A stretch of 64,000 nt of DNA from Acidobacteriota bacterium. GTDB lineage: Bacteria; Acidobacteriota; Terriglobia; Terriglobales; SCQP01. The translations under genes and the position numbers were made by a program. The notes beneath the pieces were generated by a model, which saw only the letters and a list, made by a program, of their open reading frames with translations, was not told the DNA's origin and did no database searches. This document shows positions 1-9,823 of the stretch, piece after piece. The stretch's first letter is position 1. Each line of letters begins with the position of its first letter. The stretch lies in NCBI GenBank assembly GCA_004299485.1, contig SCQP01000016.1:124001-188000 (forward strand), in the 5' to 3' direction.

Positions 1-1808
1 AGCTGCCACTGATCCTGCGCGAACGCCCCCCAGCGCTTTTGCCGCATGTAGCGCTGCCCGTTGCCGCGCGCAATCGCGGTCGCCCCCGGCGCCGGCAGCC
101 CCGCCAGCAGATCCACCAGCGAGGCAGTGCCAAAATTCTGCGAGAGCGTATCCCCGAGCTGCGACCCGTTGAACACCAGTAGCCCGCGGAAGCCGTTGTC
201 CACGAACGCGTTCTCCTGAATCGCCGTGTATTCGCCCCCGAAGCTCCACTGCTGCCCGCCCGCCAGGTGCTGCGCGCTCGCCGCAAAGTCGTACACGTCG
301 CTCACCCGTCCGCGCGGCAGCCCCGTCGAAGCGCCCAGGTTCTCGTAAAATCCCGGCGCGATGTCGATCTCCGGCAGCCCGCTGTCGCGCCCCGAGGCGC
401 CGGTGTTCAGTCCAAGGCTCGCGGGGTTGAATCCCGCATCGCCCGGCGCCGTGGTCTCGAAAAAGCGCGAGTACCCCGCCCGCGCGTGTTCCGTCCAGGC
501 GCCGCCGTCGGCCCGCGTCGCCTCCAGGGACAGCAGTTGCACCCGCGTCGGCGACACCACGCTATACGCCGGCAGCCGCGATCCGCTCGTCTCGCCCAGG
601 TGCCCTTGCGGAAACGTCTGTCCGTTGTCGCCCAAAATATAGGTCGCCGCCAGCTTCGTATGCACACCCACCGCGTGGTCACCCTTGAGCACCATGGTGT
701 TGCCGTTGTTCAGCCCCAGCACGGAAAAACTCAGCGGTCCTGTCCCCAGCCCCGCCGGATACTGCTTCAGGATCGTCAGCGCCAGCGGATTCACGCTCCG
801 TCCCGACTGCTGCACCAGCGCGCTCGCCGTCGCGATCTCGCCCGCCGTCGGCAGCCGCGACGCGTACGTCACCCCCACTGCCTCCCGCTGCGCCTCCACC
901 GACGCAAACCCAAACCCGCCGATGCCCGGCAGCGGCCCGCCCACGGTAAATCCAAACTGGTTATTCCGGAACGCCTGCCGTGGCCGGCCGAAGAAGTTGT
1001 TATAGAAGTTATTGGCCGCCAGTTTGTCGTTGTCGAAGTACTCAAACAGTGACCCGTGCAGTTGCGCCGTACCCGACCGCAGCGTCGTGGTCAGCACCGC
1101 GCCCGAAGGCGTGTACACCGCCCCGGGGTTGGTGACCACGTGAATCTGATCCACCGCCCCCAGCGGAATCAGCACCGCCGGTGCCCCAAACGCCCCGCCC
1201 TGCCCGATCGCCTCCTGCTGCCGGAACGGATCCAGGTCATTGGTCCCGCTTACCAGGTAAGTGTTGTACTCCGACCGGTTCCCGTTCACCGAAAACGATC
1301 CCGCCGTCCCACCCGTCGCCCCCGTCCCCGGCACCAGCGTGTCCAGCTCGCTCGCCGCCTGCCCCCGCAGCGGCAGCGTATTTACTTGCTCGGTATGCCC
1401 GCTCGCCCCCGCCGCCGCCGCGACCGCATGTGCCACTTCCACCCGCTGTTGGTGCACGCCCCAGATGACGGTCAGCGTGTCCCCCGCCCGCAGCGTCAGC
1501 GCCGCCGACCCCAGCGGCTTCGCCCCCGCCCGCGCCGCCTCCAGCGTCCACACCCCCGCCGTCAACTCGACCTGAAACGCCCCATCGGCCGCGGTCACTG
1601 CACTCACCCGCTGCTCCCCCTGCCGCATCGCGACGGTCACCGCCCCGATCCCCTGTCCGCGCCCGTTCTCGACGTGTCCCCGCAGCGTAAACCCCTGCGC
1701 CGCCGCCGCGCCCGCCCCCAGCCCCAGCAGCAGCGCCAGCGCCAGCCCACGCCTCGCCCCCCGCCAGGCACACACCCCCGCCGACACACAGACCTCAGTT
1801 TTGTTCAT
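1..1808 (-). CDS. TonB-dependent receptor, Oar-like, with carboxypeptidase-regulatory N-terminus (partial)
   Basis: The reading frame is open from an ATG at 1808 to the left edge, giving about 602 residues with no stop. Residues 1-38 form a signal peptide ending in a run of alanines before QGF. Residues about 39-120 look like a carboxypeptidase-regulatory-like beta-sandwich, followed by a plug-like stretch with SVNGNRSEYNTYLVSG, then the AVLTTTLRSGTAQLHGSLFEY and FRNNQFGFTVGGPLPG segments typical of large acidobacterial TonB receptors. The family sits in the outer membrane and imports large ligands, often glycans or peptides, using TonB energy; the substrate cannot be told here. The C-terminal barrel lies outside the window. 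A sigma-70-like promoter is visible upstream at 1860-1889. Family assignment is firm; Oar-like is an inference from the overall pattern. Confidence 0.88.
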   Translation of the reverse strand, partial: MNKTEVCVSAGVCAWRGARRGLALALLLGLGAGAAAAQGFTLRGHVENGRGQGIGAVTVAMRQGEQRVSAVTAADGAFQVELTAGVWTLEAARAGAKPLGSAALTLRAGDTLTVIWGVHQQRVEVAHAVAAAAGASGHTEQVNTLPLRGQAASELDTLVPGTGATGGTAGSFSVNGNRSEYNTYLVSGTNDLDPFRQQEAIGQGGAFGAPAVLIPLGAVDQIHVVTNPGAVYTPSGAVLTTTLRSGTAQLHGSLFEYFDNDKLAANNFYNNFFGRPRQAFRNNQFGFTVGGPLPGIGGFGFASVEAQREAVGVTYASRLPTAGEIATASALVQQSGRSVNPLALTILKQYPAGLGTGPLSFSVLGLNNGNTMVLKGDHAVGVHTKLAATYILGDNGQTFPQGHLGETSGSRLPAYSVVSPTRVQLLSLEATRADGGAWTEHARAGYSRFFETTAPGDAGFNPASLGLNTGASGRDSGLPEIDIAPGFYENLGASTGLPRGRVSDVYDFAASAQHLAGGQQWSFGGEYTAIQENAFVDNGFRGLLVFNGSQLGDTLSQNFGTASLVDLLAGLPAPGATAIARGNGQRYMRQKRWGAFAQDQWQ

Positions 1809-1859
1809 TTGTTACTCGCAGTGAGCTCGCCAAAGAAAGTTGCAGTACCGAGTTCCCCC

Positions 1860-1889
1860 ATTATACGTTCGCGCTTCCGCGCAGAACAA
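1860..1889 (-). promoter_or_regulatory. Sigma-70-type promoter for the TonB receptor
   Basis: Read on the minus strand, TTGTTC (1889-1884) is followed 18 bases later by a perfect TATAAT (1865-1860). The predicted transcript would start near 1853 and carry a leader of about 45 bases before the ATG at 1808. The perfect -10 in such GC-rich DNA makes this a credible site. Confidence 0.6.
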
Positions 1890-1905
1890 TACGACGCGGC
1901 TGCAA

Positions 1906-1943
1906 CGGACGCAAAACTTGCGTCCGCCGCTAACGCGCGTTAG
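1906..1943. promoter_or_regulatory. Two adjacent perfect inverted repeats between the TonB receptor and vsr
   Basis: Bases 1906-1926 form CGGACGCAA-AAC-TTGCGTCCG, with 9-base arms and a 3-base centre. Bases 1930-1943 are the perfect 14-base palindrome CTAACGCGCGTTAG. They lie 12-49 bases upstream of the vsr start and upstream of the divergent receptor promoter. They could be operators for the modification genes or a short terminator-like hairpin; no regulator gene is beside them. Confidence 0.45.
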
Positions 1944-1954
1944 GATCAAGCGCA

Positions 1955-2392
1955 ATGGACACAATCTCGCGCACCGCCCGCAGCCGCAACATGGCGCGAA
2001 TCCGCAGCAAAGATACCCAGCCCGAACTCGCAGTCCGCAGCGCCGCCCACCGCCTCGGCTACCGCTTCCGCCTGCACCGCCACGACCTTCCCGGCACGCC
2101 CGACCTCGTCTTTCCAGGCTTGCGCAAGGCAATCTTCGTCCACGGTTGCTTCTGGCATTGTCACGCGCGCTGCGTTGACGGAAGATTCCCCAAGTCCCGC
2201 AAAAGCTACTGGACGCCAAAGCTCCTCGGCAATCAGCTCCGCGACCGCCGCAATGCACGGCGCCTCCGCGAACAAGGCTGGAGCGTCTCCGTCATCTGGG
2301 AATGTGAAACCGCACGATCACGGAGACTTGAGCACCGCCTCCAGGGCGTCCTCTCCCGCGCCGAGTCGCGCAGGCACCCCAAGGTCCGCTAG
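1955..2392 (+). CDS. vsr: Very short patch repair endonuclease
   Basis: Vsr nicks DNA 5' of the T in T:G mismatches that arise when 5-methylcytosine deaminates at a methyltransferase target. The 145-residue product has the family's usual length and signature: MARIRSKDTQPE at residues 13-24, catalytic Asp50 in PDLVFP, and FVHGCFWHCHARC at 61-73. Cys65, His70, Cys73 and Cys117 match the structural zinc ligands in spacing. The gene stands directly before a C5-cytosine methyltransferase and a restriction enzyme, which is the usual setting. The 118 bases between this stop and the methyltransferase start hold no clear second gene. The ATG at 1955 is chosen because the family begins about a dozen residues before MARIRSKDT. 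Confidence 0.95.
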   Translation: MDTISRTARSRNMARIRSKDTQPELAVRSAAHRLGYRFRLHRHDLPGTPDLVFPGLRKAIFVHGCFWHCHARCVDGRFPKSRKSYWTPKLLGNQLRDRRNARRLREQGWSVSVIWECETARSRRLEHRLQGVLSRAESRRHPKVR

Positions 2393-2510
2393 CTCGGGCC
2401 CCGGCCGCGCCCGGTCCCCGAGCCAGCCACAGTCCCCCCGTACATCGCACCCCCGCACCCTACTTTTGGCTGGCCTATGGTGGGCCTTTCGTGTAATCCT
2501 GCGTTCAAGT

Positions 2511-3722
2511 ATGCTGGCCAGCTCCGAAAACGCAGCACCCACAACAATCGACTTGTTTTGCGGCGCAGGCGGGATAACCGAGGGGTTCCGTCAGGCCCGG
2601 TTCCGGTGCCTTTACGCGAACGACATCAATGAAGTAGCTATCTCGACATTCCGCGCAAACCACCCTGAGGTCTGGGCCGAGAGCAGACCCGTTGAGGCGG
2701 TTGATCCGGCCGCGGTTAGGCGCGCCCTGCGCTTGATGCGCGGCGAGCTCTCCGTGCTTGTGGGTGGTCCACCCTGCCAAGGGTTCTCGATCAATGCGCC
2801 TGAGCGGTTCCTCGGCGACCCACGAAACGCCCTGTTTGCACACTTCATCCGCTTCATCGACGAGTTCTCCCCGCAGACTTTCGTCTTCGAAAACGTGCCG
2901 GGGATGCTCTCGCTTGCGCAGGGCAAGATCTTCGAGAGGATCATCGCCGAGTTCCAACAGCGGCATTACGCGGTATCGACCCAAATCCTCTTCGCTGCAC
3001 ACTACGGAGTGCCACAGCAGCGCTGGCGCCTGATCATCTTAGGTGCGCGCCCCGGCCCTGCCCCCGCCCCTCCAATGCCAACTCATTTCGCAGTTGCACG
3101 CGCTAATTTCAAAGGCGGTCGCACCATGACCCTAAGGCCGCTCCCATTGGAGGAACAGACCCTCCCCCCTGCCGTCACCGTGCGTGATGCAATCTCGGAC
3201 CTTCCACGGTTGCGGATGGGCCAGGGCGCTGAAGTGGTCCAGTATGACCAACCTGCTCAGAGCGAGTACGCAATATCTCTACGCAACGGTGGGGGAGGGA
3301 CGTTTAATCACTTCGCAGCACGCCTGTCATCGCAGAACGCGCGCCGTCTGCGCTACGTCAAACCGGGCGGCTCCTGGCGGGACATCCCCTTCGAGCTGCT
3401 GCCCAAGGGAATGCAGAAGGCGCGGAAGTCCGATCACACGCGGCGGTACGGCCGCTTGCGTCACGACGGCTTGGCTGGGACCATCATGACTAAATGCGAC
3501 CCGCACTGGGGCGCTGTCTTCCTTCCCGACCAGGACCGGGCACTCACCGTGAGGGAGGCAGCACGCCTGCAATCCTTCCCCGACACGTACCGGTTCCTCG
3601 GCTCCCGTGTGGCTCAATACGAGCAGGTCGGCAATGCGGTGCCCCCGTTGTTGGCACGCGCAATTGCCGGGGCCCTCGCCGACCGCTTTGCCAAAGCCCG
3701 GCGTCGCGCGAAGGCGAGCTGA
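2511..3722 (+). CDS. DNA (cytosine-5-)-methyltransferase of a NotI-type restriction-modification system
   Basis: C5-cytosine methyltransferase of 403 residues that transfers a methyl group from S-adenosylmethionine. Motifs appear in canonical order: I (DLFCGAGG, residues 14-21), IV with catalytic Cys89 in GGPPCQGFS, VI (ENVPG, 127-131), VIII (QQRWRLIILG, 169-178), a target-recognition stretch around 190-310, and the C-terminal IX/X block ending EQVGNAVPPLLARAIAG. The reading frame is open from 2175, but the upstream part is low-complexity Ser/Pro/Arg and overlaps vsr, so I choose ATG 2511, which lies 12 codons before motif I. The stop shares its final A with the next gene's ATG. The presence of Vsr supports a 5-methylcytosine product. 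Specificity cannot be read from sequence. Confidence 0.94.
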   Translation: MLASSENAAPTTIDLFCGAGGITEGFRQARFRCLYANDINEVAISTFRANHPEVWAESRPVEAVDPAAVRRALRLMRGELSVLVGGPPCQGFSINAPERFLGDPRNALFAHFIRFIDEFSPQTFVFENVPGMLSLAQGKIFERIIAEFQQRHYAVSTQILFAAHYGVPQQRWRLIILGARPGPAPAPPMPTHFAVARANFKGGRTMTLRPLPLEEQTLPPAVTVRDAISDLPRLRMGQGAEVVQYDQPAQSEYAISLRNGGGGTFNHFAARLSSQNARRLRYVKPGGSWRDIPFELLPKGMQKARKSDHTRRYGRLRHDGLAGTIMTKCDPHWGAVFLPDQDRALTVREAARLQSFPDTYRFLGSRVAQYEQVGNAVPPLLARAIAGALADRFAKARRRAKAS

Positions 3723-4615
3723 TGGCACTGAAGATAGTCGAATTCTTCGGCTACGACCCAGCGGACCGATCCCCGGCCGCACTCTCGGGGAGATCCAGGC
3801 TTTGGTGCCCCTTTCTGGATGGAAGATGCGAGAAGACGCTCAGCGACGGCGCCCCCAGCGGTGCATGCACCGTCCGCCAGACCCGTCCAGACCCGGTGAT
3901 TTGCTGCCCGTTCCGGCTGTACGGCAGCTCCTACCGAGTCCTACGAGATATTGTGGAAGGTGCCTTCGGCCCCGGACTCGACCTCCTCCCGGCTGGCGCT
4001 GCCGCAACCGTTCCCCGTCGCGTGGTCGCGGTCTTCGGCAAGCATTGGGGCAAGGAGTTGAGACTGCCCCAGCGTCGGGGCGGCGGAAATTACTTTGTCG
4101 ACTGGATCCTTGCCCTATTGTCGCCCGGCGGAGTTCTGGAAGAGTTCGTCGCAGTCGAGGTCCAAGCAATCGACACAACCGGTAATTATCGCGACCAGCG
4201 GTCCGCGCTTCTTAAGGAAGAGGAGTTCCCTGGAATGAGTAAAGCCGGCTTGAACTGGGAGAATGTCGCAAAGCGAATTCTCCCCCAGCTAATCTATAAG
4301 GGACACGTCCTCAGGCGCGAACCGTTATGCCAAAAGGGGCTTTTCTTCGTCTGCCCCACCCCGGTTTACCAGCGCATTCGCGAGCGGCTCGGCGGCAATC
4401 TGTTGGAGTACGCTCCCCAACCTGGCGCACTGACCTTCCGCTGGTATGACCTCGGCTGCACCGAACCGCCCGGCACGTTGCGAGTGATCATCCCAGCCGG
4501 GCAGATCACCACGACTGTCGATCAGGTCGCTCTGGCGTTCACATCCCCCTCCAATCTCCCGCCATCGCGCGTCTACGAACAAGCCATCATGACCGAAATC
4601 GGCAAAAATGGCTAG
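3722..4615 (+). CDS. NotI-family type II restriction endonuclease
   Basis: The product (297 residues) resembles the NotI restriction endonuclease family, whose enzymes have a PD-(D/E)XK-type core and a Cys4 iron-binding motif near the N-terminus. Visible here: Cys29 (in WCPF), Cys36, Cys49 and Cys61/62 as the metal-site candidates, then Asp127 in NYFVDWI and Glu146-Val-Gln148 in FVAVEVQAID, matching the D...E-x-Q active-site layout known for NotI. It is shorter than NotI (about 380 residues). The ATG at 3722 overlaps the methyltransferase TGA by one base, so the two are co-translated, as expected for a cognate pair. Base composition and codon use look less GC-biased than the flanking genes, consistent with transfer. 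The recognition sequence is unknown; relatives cut GCGGCCGC or CGGCCG. Confidence 0.82.
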   Translation: MALKIVEFFGYDPADRSPAALSGRSRLWCPFLDGRCEKTLSDGAPSGACTVRQTRPDPVICCPFRLYGSSYRVLRDIVEGAFGPGLDLLPAGAAATVPRRVVAVFGKHWGKELRLPQRRGGGNYFVDWILALLSPGGVLEEFVAVEVQAIDTTGNYRDQRSALLKEEEFPGMSKAGLNWENVAKRILPQLIYKGHVLRREPLCQKGLFFVCPTPVYQRIRERLGGNLLEYAPQPGALTFRWYDLGCTEPPGTLRVIIPAGQITTTVDQVALAFTSPSNLPPSRVYEQAIMTEIGKNG

Positions 4616-4660
4616 CTAGGCACCGACACCGGCTCCGCGAGCGGGGCGTTAAAATGTTTC

Positions 4661-4879
4661 ATGGCGGAAAAGCGCCGCAAGACGCTCCGGCTCGACCCCG
4701 ATCTCCTCAAAACCGTCCGCAAAATGTACGGGGCACGAACCGACGGAGACGCCGTCACGAAGGTCCTGGAGGAGTTTCTGGCAAGCCGCAAGCTCGAGGC
4801 TGCGCTCAAGAAGCAGCGGCCAAATCCGCAAACACAAACCCCGCGCGCTCGACCACCTCGCCCGCGCGCACCGCGATAG
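4661..4879 (+). CDS. Small ribbon-helix-helix-like protein
   Basis: A 72-residue product whose first 50 residues (KRRKTLRLDPDLLKTVRKMY, then an EEFLASRKLEAALKK helix) fit a ribbon-helix-helix fold of the kind seen in small DNA-binding antitoxins and copy-number regulators. The last 22 residues are Pro/Arg-rich and overlap the 3' end of the convergent ATP-PPase gene, so the true C-terminus may be functionally unimportant. No toxin follows. An ATG seven bases upstream (4654) lies in another frame. It follows the restriction gene by 45 bases and could belong to the same acquired segment. Not recognised as a named family. Confidence 0.5.
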   Translation: MAEKRRKTLRLDPDLLKTVRKMYGARTDGDAVTKVLEEFLASRKLEAALKKQRPNPQTQTPRARPPRPRAPR

Positions 4880-5486
4880 GCGCCGCGAACATCGGCCCCG
4901 CGGTCACGCAGGTGTGAAACTCGCCGTTTTCCCCGCACGGATCCACCTCCACCGGTAGCTCGGCCAGCAGCGCTCGATCCCAGCGCCGCCCGACAAAGCG
5001 CGCGTCCAGCTTGCGCGGATCGACGCACACAATCCAGCTCTCGATCCCCGCCGCCAGCATCTCCTCCGCCAGCGCCCGCGTCGGCCGCTCCCACAGCGGA
5101 AAAATCCCTTTCATCCCCGCCCGTGCCAAATTCGCTTCGCGATAGGCGCGAATATCTTCCAGAAACAAATCCCCGAAAATTACGTGCCGGATGCCCTGCG
5201 CCTTCAGCCCCTCGCACGCCGCCGCCATCCGCTCCTCGTAAATCTCATTGCTGCACGGACTCGGCAGCGGAATCTCCAGCGCCGGCAGTCCCAGCGCAGC
5301 AATCTGCCGCCGCAGCAGCGCGTGCCGCACCCCGTGCATCGCCACGCGGTCGTAGACTTCGTTGAGCGTAGTCAGCACACCGACAATATCGGCCAGCCCC
5401 AGCCGCCGCGCCTCGCACAGCGCAAACGCGCAGTCCTTGCCCGAACTCCAGGAAACGTAAGCCTTAGGCAGCTTCTCGTGCGGCAT
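4806..5486 (-). CDS. ATP-PPase of the diphthine-ammonia ligase (Dph6-like) family
   Basis: A 226-residue adenine nucleotide alpha-hydrolase-fold protein. The PP-loop SWSSGKD spans residues 12-18 and is followed by the family's ITTLNEVYDRVAMHGVR-like stretch, then HVIFGDLFLEDIRAYRE and a GENGEFHTCV motif near the C-terminus. In eukaryotes and archaea this fold amidates diphthine on EF2; bacteria lack diphthamide, so the bacterial relatives are annotated only as ATP-binding or nucleotide hydrolases and the real substrate is not known. It is a stand-alone gene transcribed away from the restriction island, with its start 161 bases from the end of the ATP synthase operon. Confidence 0.82.
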   Translation of the reverse strand: MPHEKLPKAYVSWSSGKDCAFALCEARRLGLADIVGVLTTLNEVYDRVAMHGVRHALLRRQIAALGLPALEIPLPSPCSNEIYEERMAAACEGLKAQGIRHVIFGDLFLEDIRAYREANLARAGMKGIFPLWERPTRALAEEMLAAGIESWIVCVDPRKLDARFVGRRWDRALLAELPVEVDPCGENGEFHTCVTAGPMFAAPIAVRAGEVVERAGFVFADLAAAS

Positions 5487-5571
5487 AATTCAAATCTCCG
5501 GGAGGGGTGAGGTGCAAGCGCCGCAAGGACACAAGGAGCGAGGGCGAGGGAGCGTACACGGAAGTACGGCA

Positions 5572-5592
5572 ACAGGCGCCAGTGGCGCCTGT
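5572..5592 (-). terminator. Hairpin downstream of atpC
   Basis: ACAGGCGCC-AGT-GGCGCCTGT is a perfect 9-base-pair stem with a 3-base loop, 56 bases beyond the atpC stop on the minus strand. No U-run follows, so it may act as a 3' stabilising hairpin or as an inefficient terminator before the next gene. The rest of 5487-5647 holds no recognisable gene. Confidence 0.5.
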
Positions 5593-5647
5593 GCGAGCCT
5601 GAGCGCCTGAGGACGCCGCGCCGCGCCGCATATCGCCCCGACCCTCC

Positions 5648-5905
5648 TTACGCAGTGGCATCGGCCAGCAGCGTCACCTTATCGCCCAGCACCTCAAAAA
5701 ACCCGCCGGTCACCTCGACGCTTTGCTCGCCACCGGCGACGGCCTCATACCGCACCGTCCCCTTGCCCAGCTCCCCCAGCGTGGGCGCATGCTCCGGCAG
5801 CGCGCGCATCTCGCCGCTCGTCGCCGGAATCTCCACCCAGCGCGCCTCGGCAGAAAACACCAGCTTCTGCGGCGTCACCAGCACCAGCTTGAGCGTCTCG
5901 GCCAT
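5648..5905 (-). CDS. atpC: ATP synthase epsilon subunit, short form
   Basis: Central-stalk subunit of F1. The 85 residues cover only the N-terminal beta-sandwich: LKLVLVTPQKLVFSAEA at the start, SGEMRALPEHAPTLGEL in the middle, and GGFFEVLGDKVTLLADATA at the end. The usual epsilon is 130-140 residues, with a C-terminal two-helix hairpin that can extend into F1 and inhibit ATP hydrolysis; that half is absent. A stop is present immediately after the sandwich and the downstream sequence shows no continuing frame. It follows atpD by three bases and closes the operon. Short epsilons of this type occur in some other phyla, so this is probably natural and not damage. Confidence 0.9.
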   Translation of the reverse strand: MAETLKLVLVTPQKLVFSAEARWVEIPATSGEMRALPEHAPTLGELGKGTVRYEAVAGGEQSVEVTGGFFEVLGDKVTLLADATA

Positions 5906-5908
5906 CGC

Positions 5909-7387
<1,479 letters not shown>

Positions 7388-8287
7388 TTATCCCAGCGCG
7401 CTCGCCCCGCTCACCACCTCGATGATTTCCTTGGTGATGGCGGCCTGGCGCACGCGGTTCATATGCAAAGTCAAAGAGTCGATCAAATCCCCGGCGTTGC
7501 TCGTCGCCGCTTCCATGGCGTTCATGCGCGCCGCATGCTCACTCGCCAGCGACTCCAGCAAGGAGCGGTAAATTTGCGTTTCAATCGCGCGCGGCAGCAG
7601 CGCACCGATAAGCTGCGCCGGCGCCGTCTCAAAAATGTAGTCCCGCATCTCCCCCGCCGCTTTCGCTTCCGGCAGCGCGAAGGGCAGCAACCGCCGCGTC
7701 ACCACGACCTGCTGCAACACCGACTTGAATTCATTCCCGATCACCAGCACTTCGTCCACTGTGCCGGTCGCAAACGCGCGCATCGCCTCGGCGGCAATCT
7801 GCCGCGCCGCCTCGTGCTGAATCGCATGCGCGAACAGGCCCACATGCTCGGCCAGCATCGGTGCATGGTGCCGTTTGAAGGCGTCCCGCCCCTTGCGCCC
7901 CACGCACAAATAACGGTTCTCGACGCCCGCCCCCTCCGCCTGTGCTGCCGCCACCGCCTTCAGCACGTTGGCGTTGAAGCCGCCCACCATGCCGCTGTCG
8001 GTGGTCACGACCACCAGCAGCCGCCGCCGCACGGCGCGCTGGTCGAGCAACTGCCCCAGGTTCCACTCCTCGTCCTCGAGCCGCATATCCGCCAGCTCTT
8101 GCGCATCCAGAAAACCCGCCAGCCCCGCCATCAGGCCGTGCAACTGCTCGGCGTAGGGCCGCGCCGCCAGCGCCTGCTCCTGCGCCCGCCGCAGCTTCGC
8201 CGCCGACACCATCTTCAGCGCCTGCGTGATCTGCTGCGTGTTGCGCACCGAGCGGATGCGCCGCCGGATGTCGAGAAGGTTCGGCAT
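7388..8287 (-). CDS. atpG: ATP synthase gamma subunit
   Basis: Rotary shaft subunit of F1, 299 residues. The N-terminal helix reads MPNLLDIRRRIRSVRNTQQI followed by TQALKMVSAAKLRRAQ, and the C-terminal helix has SEHAARMNAMEAATSNAGDL followed by LHMNRVRQAAITKEIIEVV. Both are strongly conserved because they form the coiled coil inside the alpha3beta3 ring. The middle part carries the Rossmann-like domain with VTTDSGMVGGFNANV, where some homologues have GLCGGFN, a modest variation. The gene starts two bases after the alpha stop and is followed by beta after 15 bases. Confidence 0.97.
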   Translation of the reverse strand: MPNLLDIRRRIRSVRNTQQITQALKMVSAAKLRRAQEQALAARPYAEQLHGLMAGLAGFLDAQELADMRLEDEEWNLGQLLDQRAVRRRLLVVVTTDSGMVGGFNANVLKAVAAAQAEGAGVENRYLCVGRKGRDAFKRHHAPMLAEHVGLFAHAIQHEAARQIAAEAMRAFATGTVDEVLVIGNEFKSVLQQVVVTRRLLPFALPEAKAAGEMRDYIFETAPAQLIGALLPRAIETQIYRSLLESLASEHAARMNAMEAATSNAGDLIDSLTLHMNRVRQAAITKEIIEVVSGASALG

Positions 8288-8289
8288 CC

Positions 8290-9819
8290 TTACGCTCTCG
8301 CCTGCTCCTCGGCCGCAAACCGCTGCTTGGCTTCATCGAGCGCGGCCCGGATCTTCGCCTTCAGCTCGTCGTCCAGCGTCTTCTTCTGTCCCAGCTCGGT
8401 CACCAGCCCCGGCTTGGCGTTGTCCAAAAACTCGTACAGCGCCGCCTCGAACGGCCGCACCTGTTCCACCTTCAGGTCGTCCAAGTACCCGTTCGTCGCC
8501 GCAAAAATCGCGATCACCTGCTTCTCCACCGGCAGCGGCGAGTACTGATCCTGCTTCAGCAGCTCCACCATCCGCTGCCCGCGCGCCAACTGCGCCGCCG
8601 TCGTCTTGTCCAGGTCGCTGCCAAACTGCGCAAACGCCGCCAGCGACCGGTACTGCGCCATCGCCAGCCGCAGCGTGCCCGCCACCTGCTTCATCGCCTT
8701 GATCTGCGCGTTGCCGCCCACGCGGCTCACCGATATACCCACGTTGATGGCTGGTCGCACGCCGCTGTTGAACAGATCGCTGTCCAGAAAGATCTGCCCG
8801 TCGGTAATCGAAATCACGTTGGTCGGAATGTAGGCGCTCACGTCGCCCGCCTGCGTCTCAATCACCGGCAGCGAGGTCAGCGAGCCGCCGCCCTTTTCCT
8901 GGCTCAGCTTGCTGGCGCGCTCCAGCAGCCGCGAGTGCAGGTAAAACACATCGCCCGGATACGCCTCGCGTCCCGGCGGCCGCCGCAGCAGCAGCGAAAT
9001 CTCGCGGTATGCCGCCGCGTGCTTCGACAAGTCGTCGTAAATCGTCAGCGCATGCCGCTTCGAGTCGCGAAAGTACTCGCCCATCGCGCAGCCCGCGTAC
9101 GGCGCCAGGTACAGCATCGGCGCCGGATCGCTCGCCGTCGCCGCCACCACGATGGTGTAGTCCATCGCTCCGTAGCGTTCCAGCGTCGCCACCACCTGCG
9201 CCACCGTCGAGCGCTTCTGCCCGATGGCAACGTAAATGCAAATCAGGTCCTTGCCCTTCGAGTTCAGAATCGTGTCCAGCGCTACCGCCGTCTTGCCCGT
9301 CTGCCGGTCGCCGATGATCAGTTCGCGCTGCCCGCGCCCGATGGGCACCATGGCGTCAATCGCCTTCAGTCCCGTCTGCATCGGCTCTTTCACCGGTGAG
9401 CGGTCGAGCACGCCCGGCGCAATGCGCTCGATGGGGTTGAACTGCTCGGTGGCGATGGCGCCTTTGCCGTCAATCGGCTGTCCCAGCGCATTCACCACCC
9501 GCCCAATCAGCGCCTCGCCCACCGGCACCGACATGATGCGGTGCGTCCGCTTCACCTGGTCGCCCTCTTTGATCTCGGTGTAGTCGCCCAGCATCACCGC
9601 GCCCACCTGGTCTTCTTCCAGGTTCATGGCAATGCCCGCCACCCCGTGCGGAAACTCCACCAGCTCGCCTGCCATGACCTTTTCCAGGCCGTAAATGCGC
9701 GCAATGCCATCGCCCACCGACACCACCGAGCCCACCTCGTCCACCGCCATCACGGTGTCGTAGTTCTCGATCTGCGTCCGCAGGATTTCAGAAATTTCGT
9801 CAGTGCGAAGGGAAGCCAT
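8290..9819 (-). CDS. atpA: ATP synthase alpha subunit
   Basis: Non-catalytic nucleotide-binding subunit of F1, 509 residues. The N-terminal helix ([18 protein letters not shown]) anchors delta, the P-loop GDRQTGKT is at residues 170-177, and [20 protein letters not shown] is the conserved crown/arginine-finger region. Its ATG at 9819 has no convincing ribosome-binding site; the bases just upstream are a run of heptamer repeats that fill the space to atpH. Translation may rely on coupling or a weak site. Otherwise it is an ordinary member of the b'-b-delta-alpha-gamma-beta-epsilon operon. Confidence 0.98.
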   Translation of the reverse strand: MASLRTDEISEILRTQIENYDTVMAVDEVGSVVSVGDGIARIYGLEKVMAGELVEFPHGVAGIAMNLEEDQVGAVMLGDYTEIKEGDQVKRTHRIMSVPVGEALIGRVVNALGQPIDGKGAIATEQFNPIERIAPGVLDRSPVKEPMQTGLKAIDAMVPIGRGQRELIIGDRQTGKTAVALDTILNSKGKDLICIYVAIGQKRSTVAQVVATLERYGAMDYTIVVAATASDPAPMLYLAPYAGCAMGEYFRDSKRHALTIYDDLSKHAAAYREISLLLRRPPGREAYPGDVFYLHSRLLERASKLSQEKGGGSLTSLPVIETQAGDVSAYIPTNVISITDGQIFLDSDLFNSGVRPAINVGISVSRVGGNAQIKAMKQVAGTLRLAMAQYRSLAAFAQFGSDLDKTTAAQLARGQRMVELLKQDQYSPLPVEKQVIAIFAATNGYLDDLKVEQVRPFEAALYEFLDNAKPGLVTELGQKKTLDDELKAKIRAALDEAKQRFAAEEQARA

Positions 9820-9823
9820 AATG

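Noticed and set aside
1056-1943. Plus-strand ORFs (295 aa and neighbours)
   Set aside because: Antisense to the TonB receptor, whose frame is open, has a signal peptide and family motifs.
2175-2510. N-terminal extension of the C5-methyltransferase frame
   Set aside because: The 112 extra residues are Ser/Pro/Arg low complexity, overlap vsr and precede a good ATG twelve codons before motif I.
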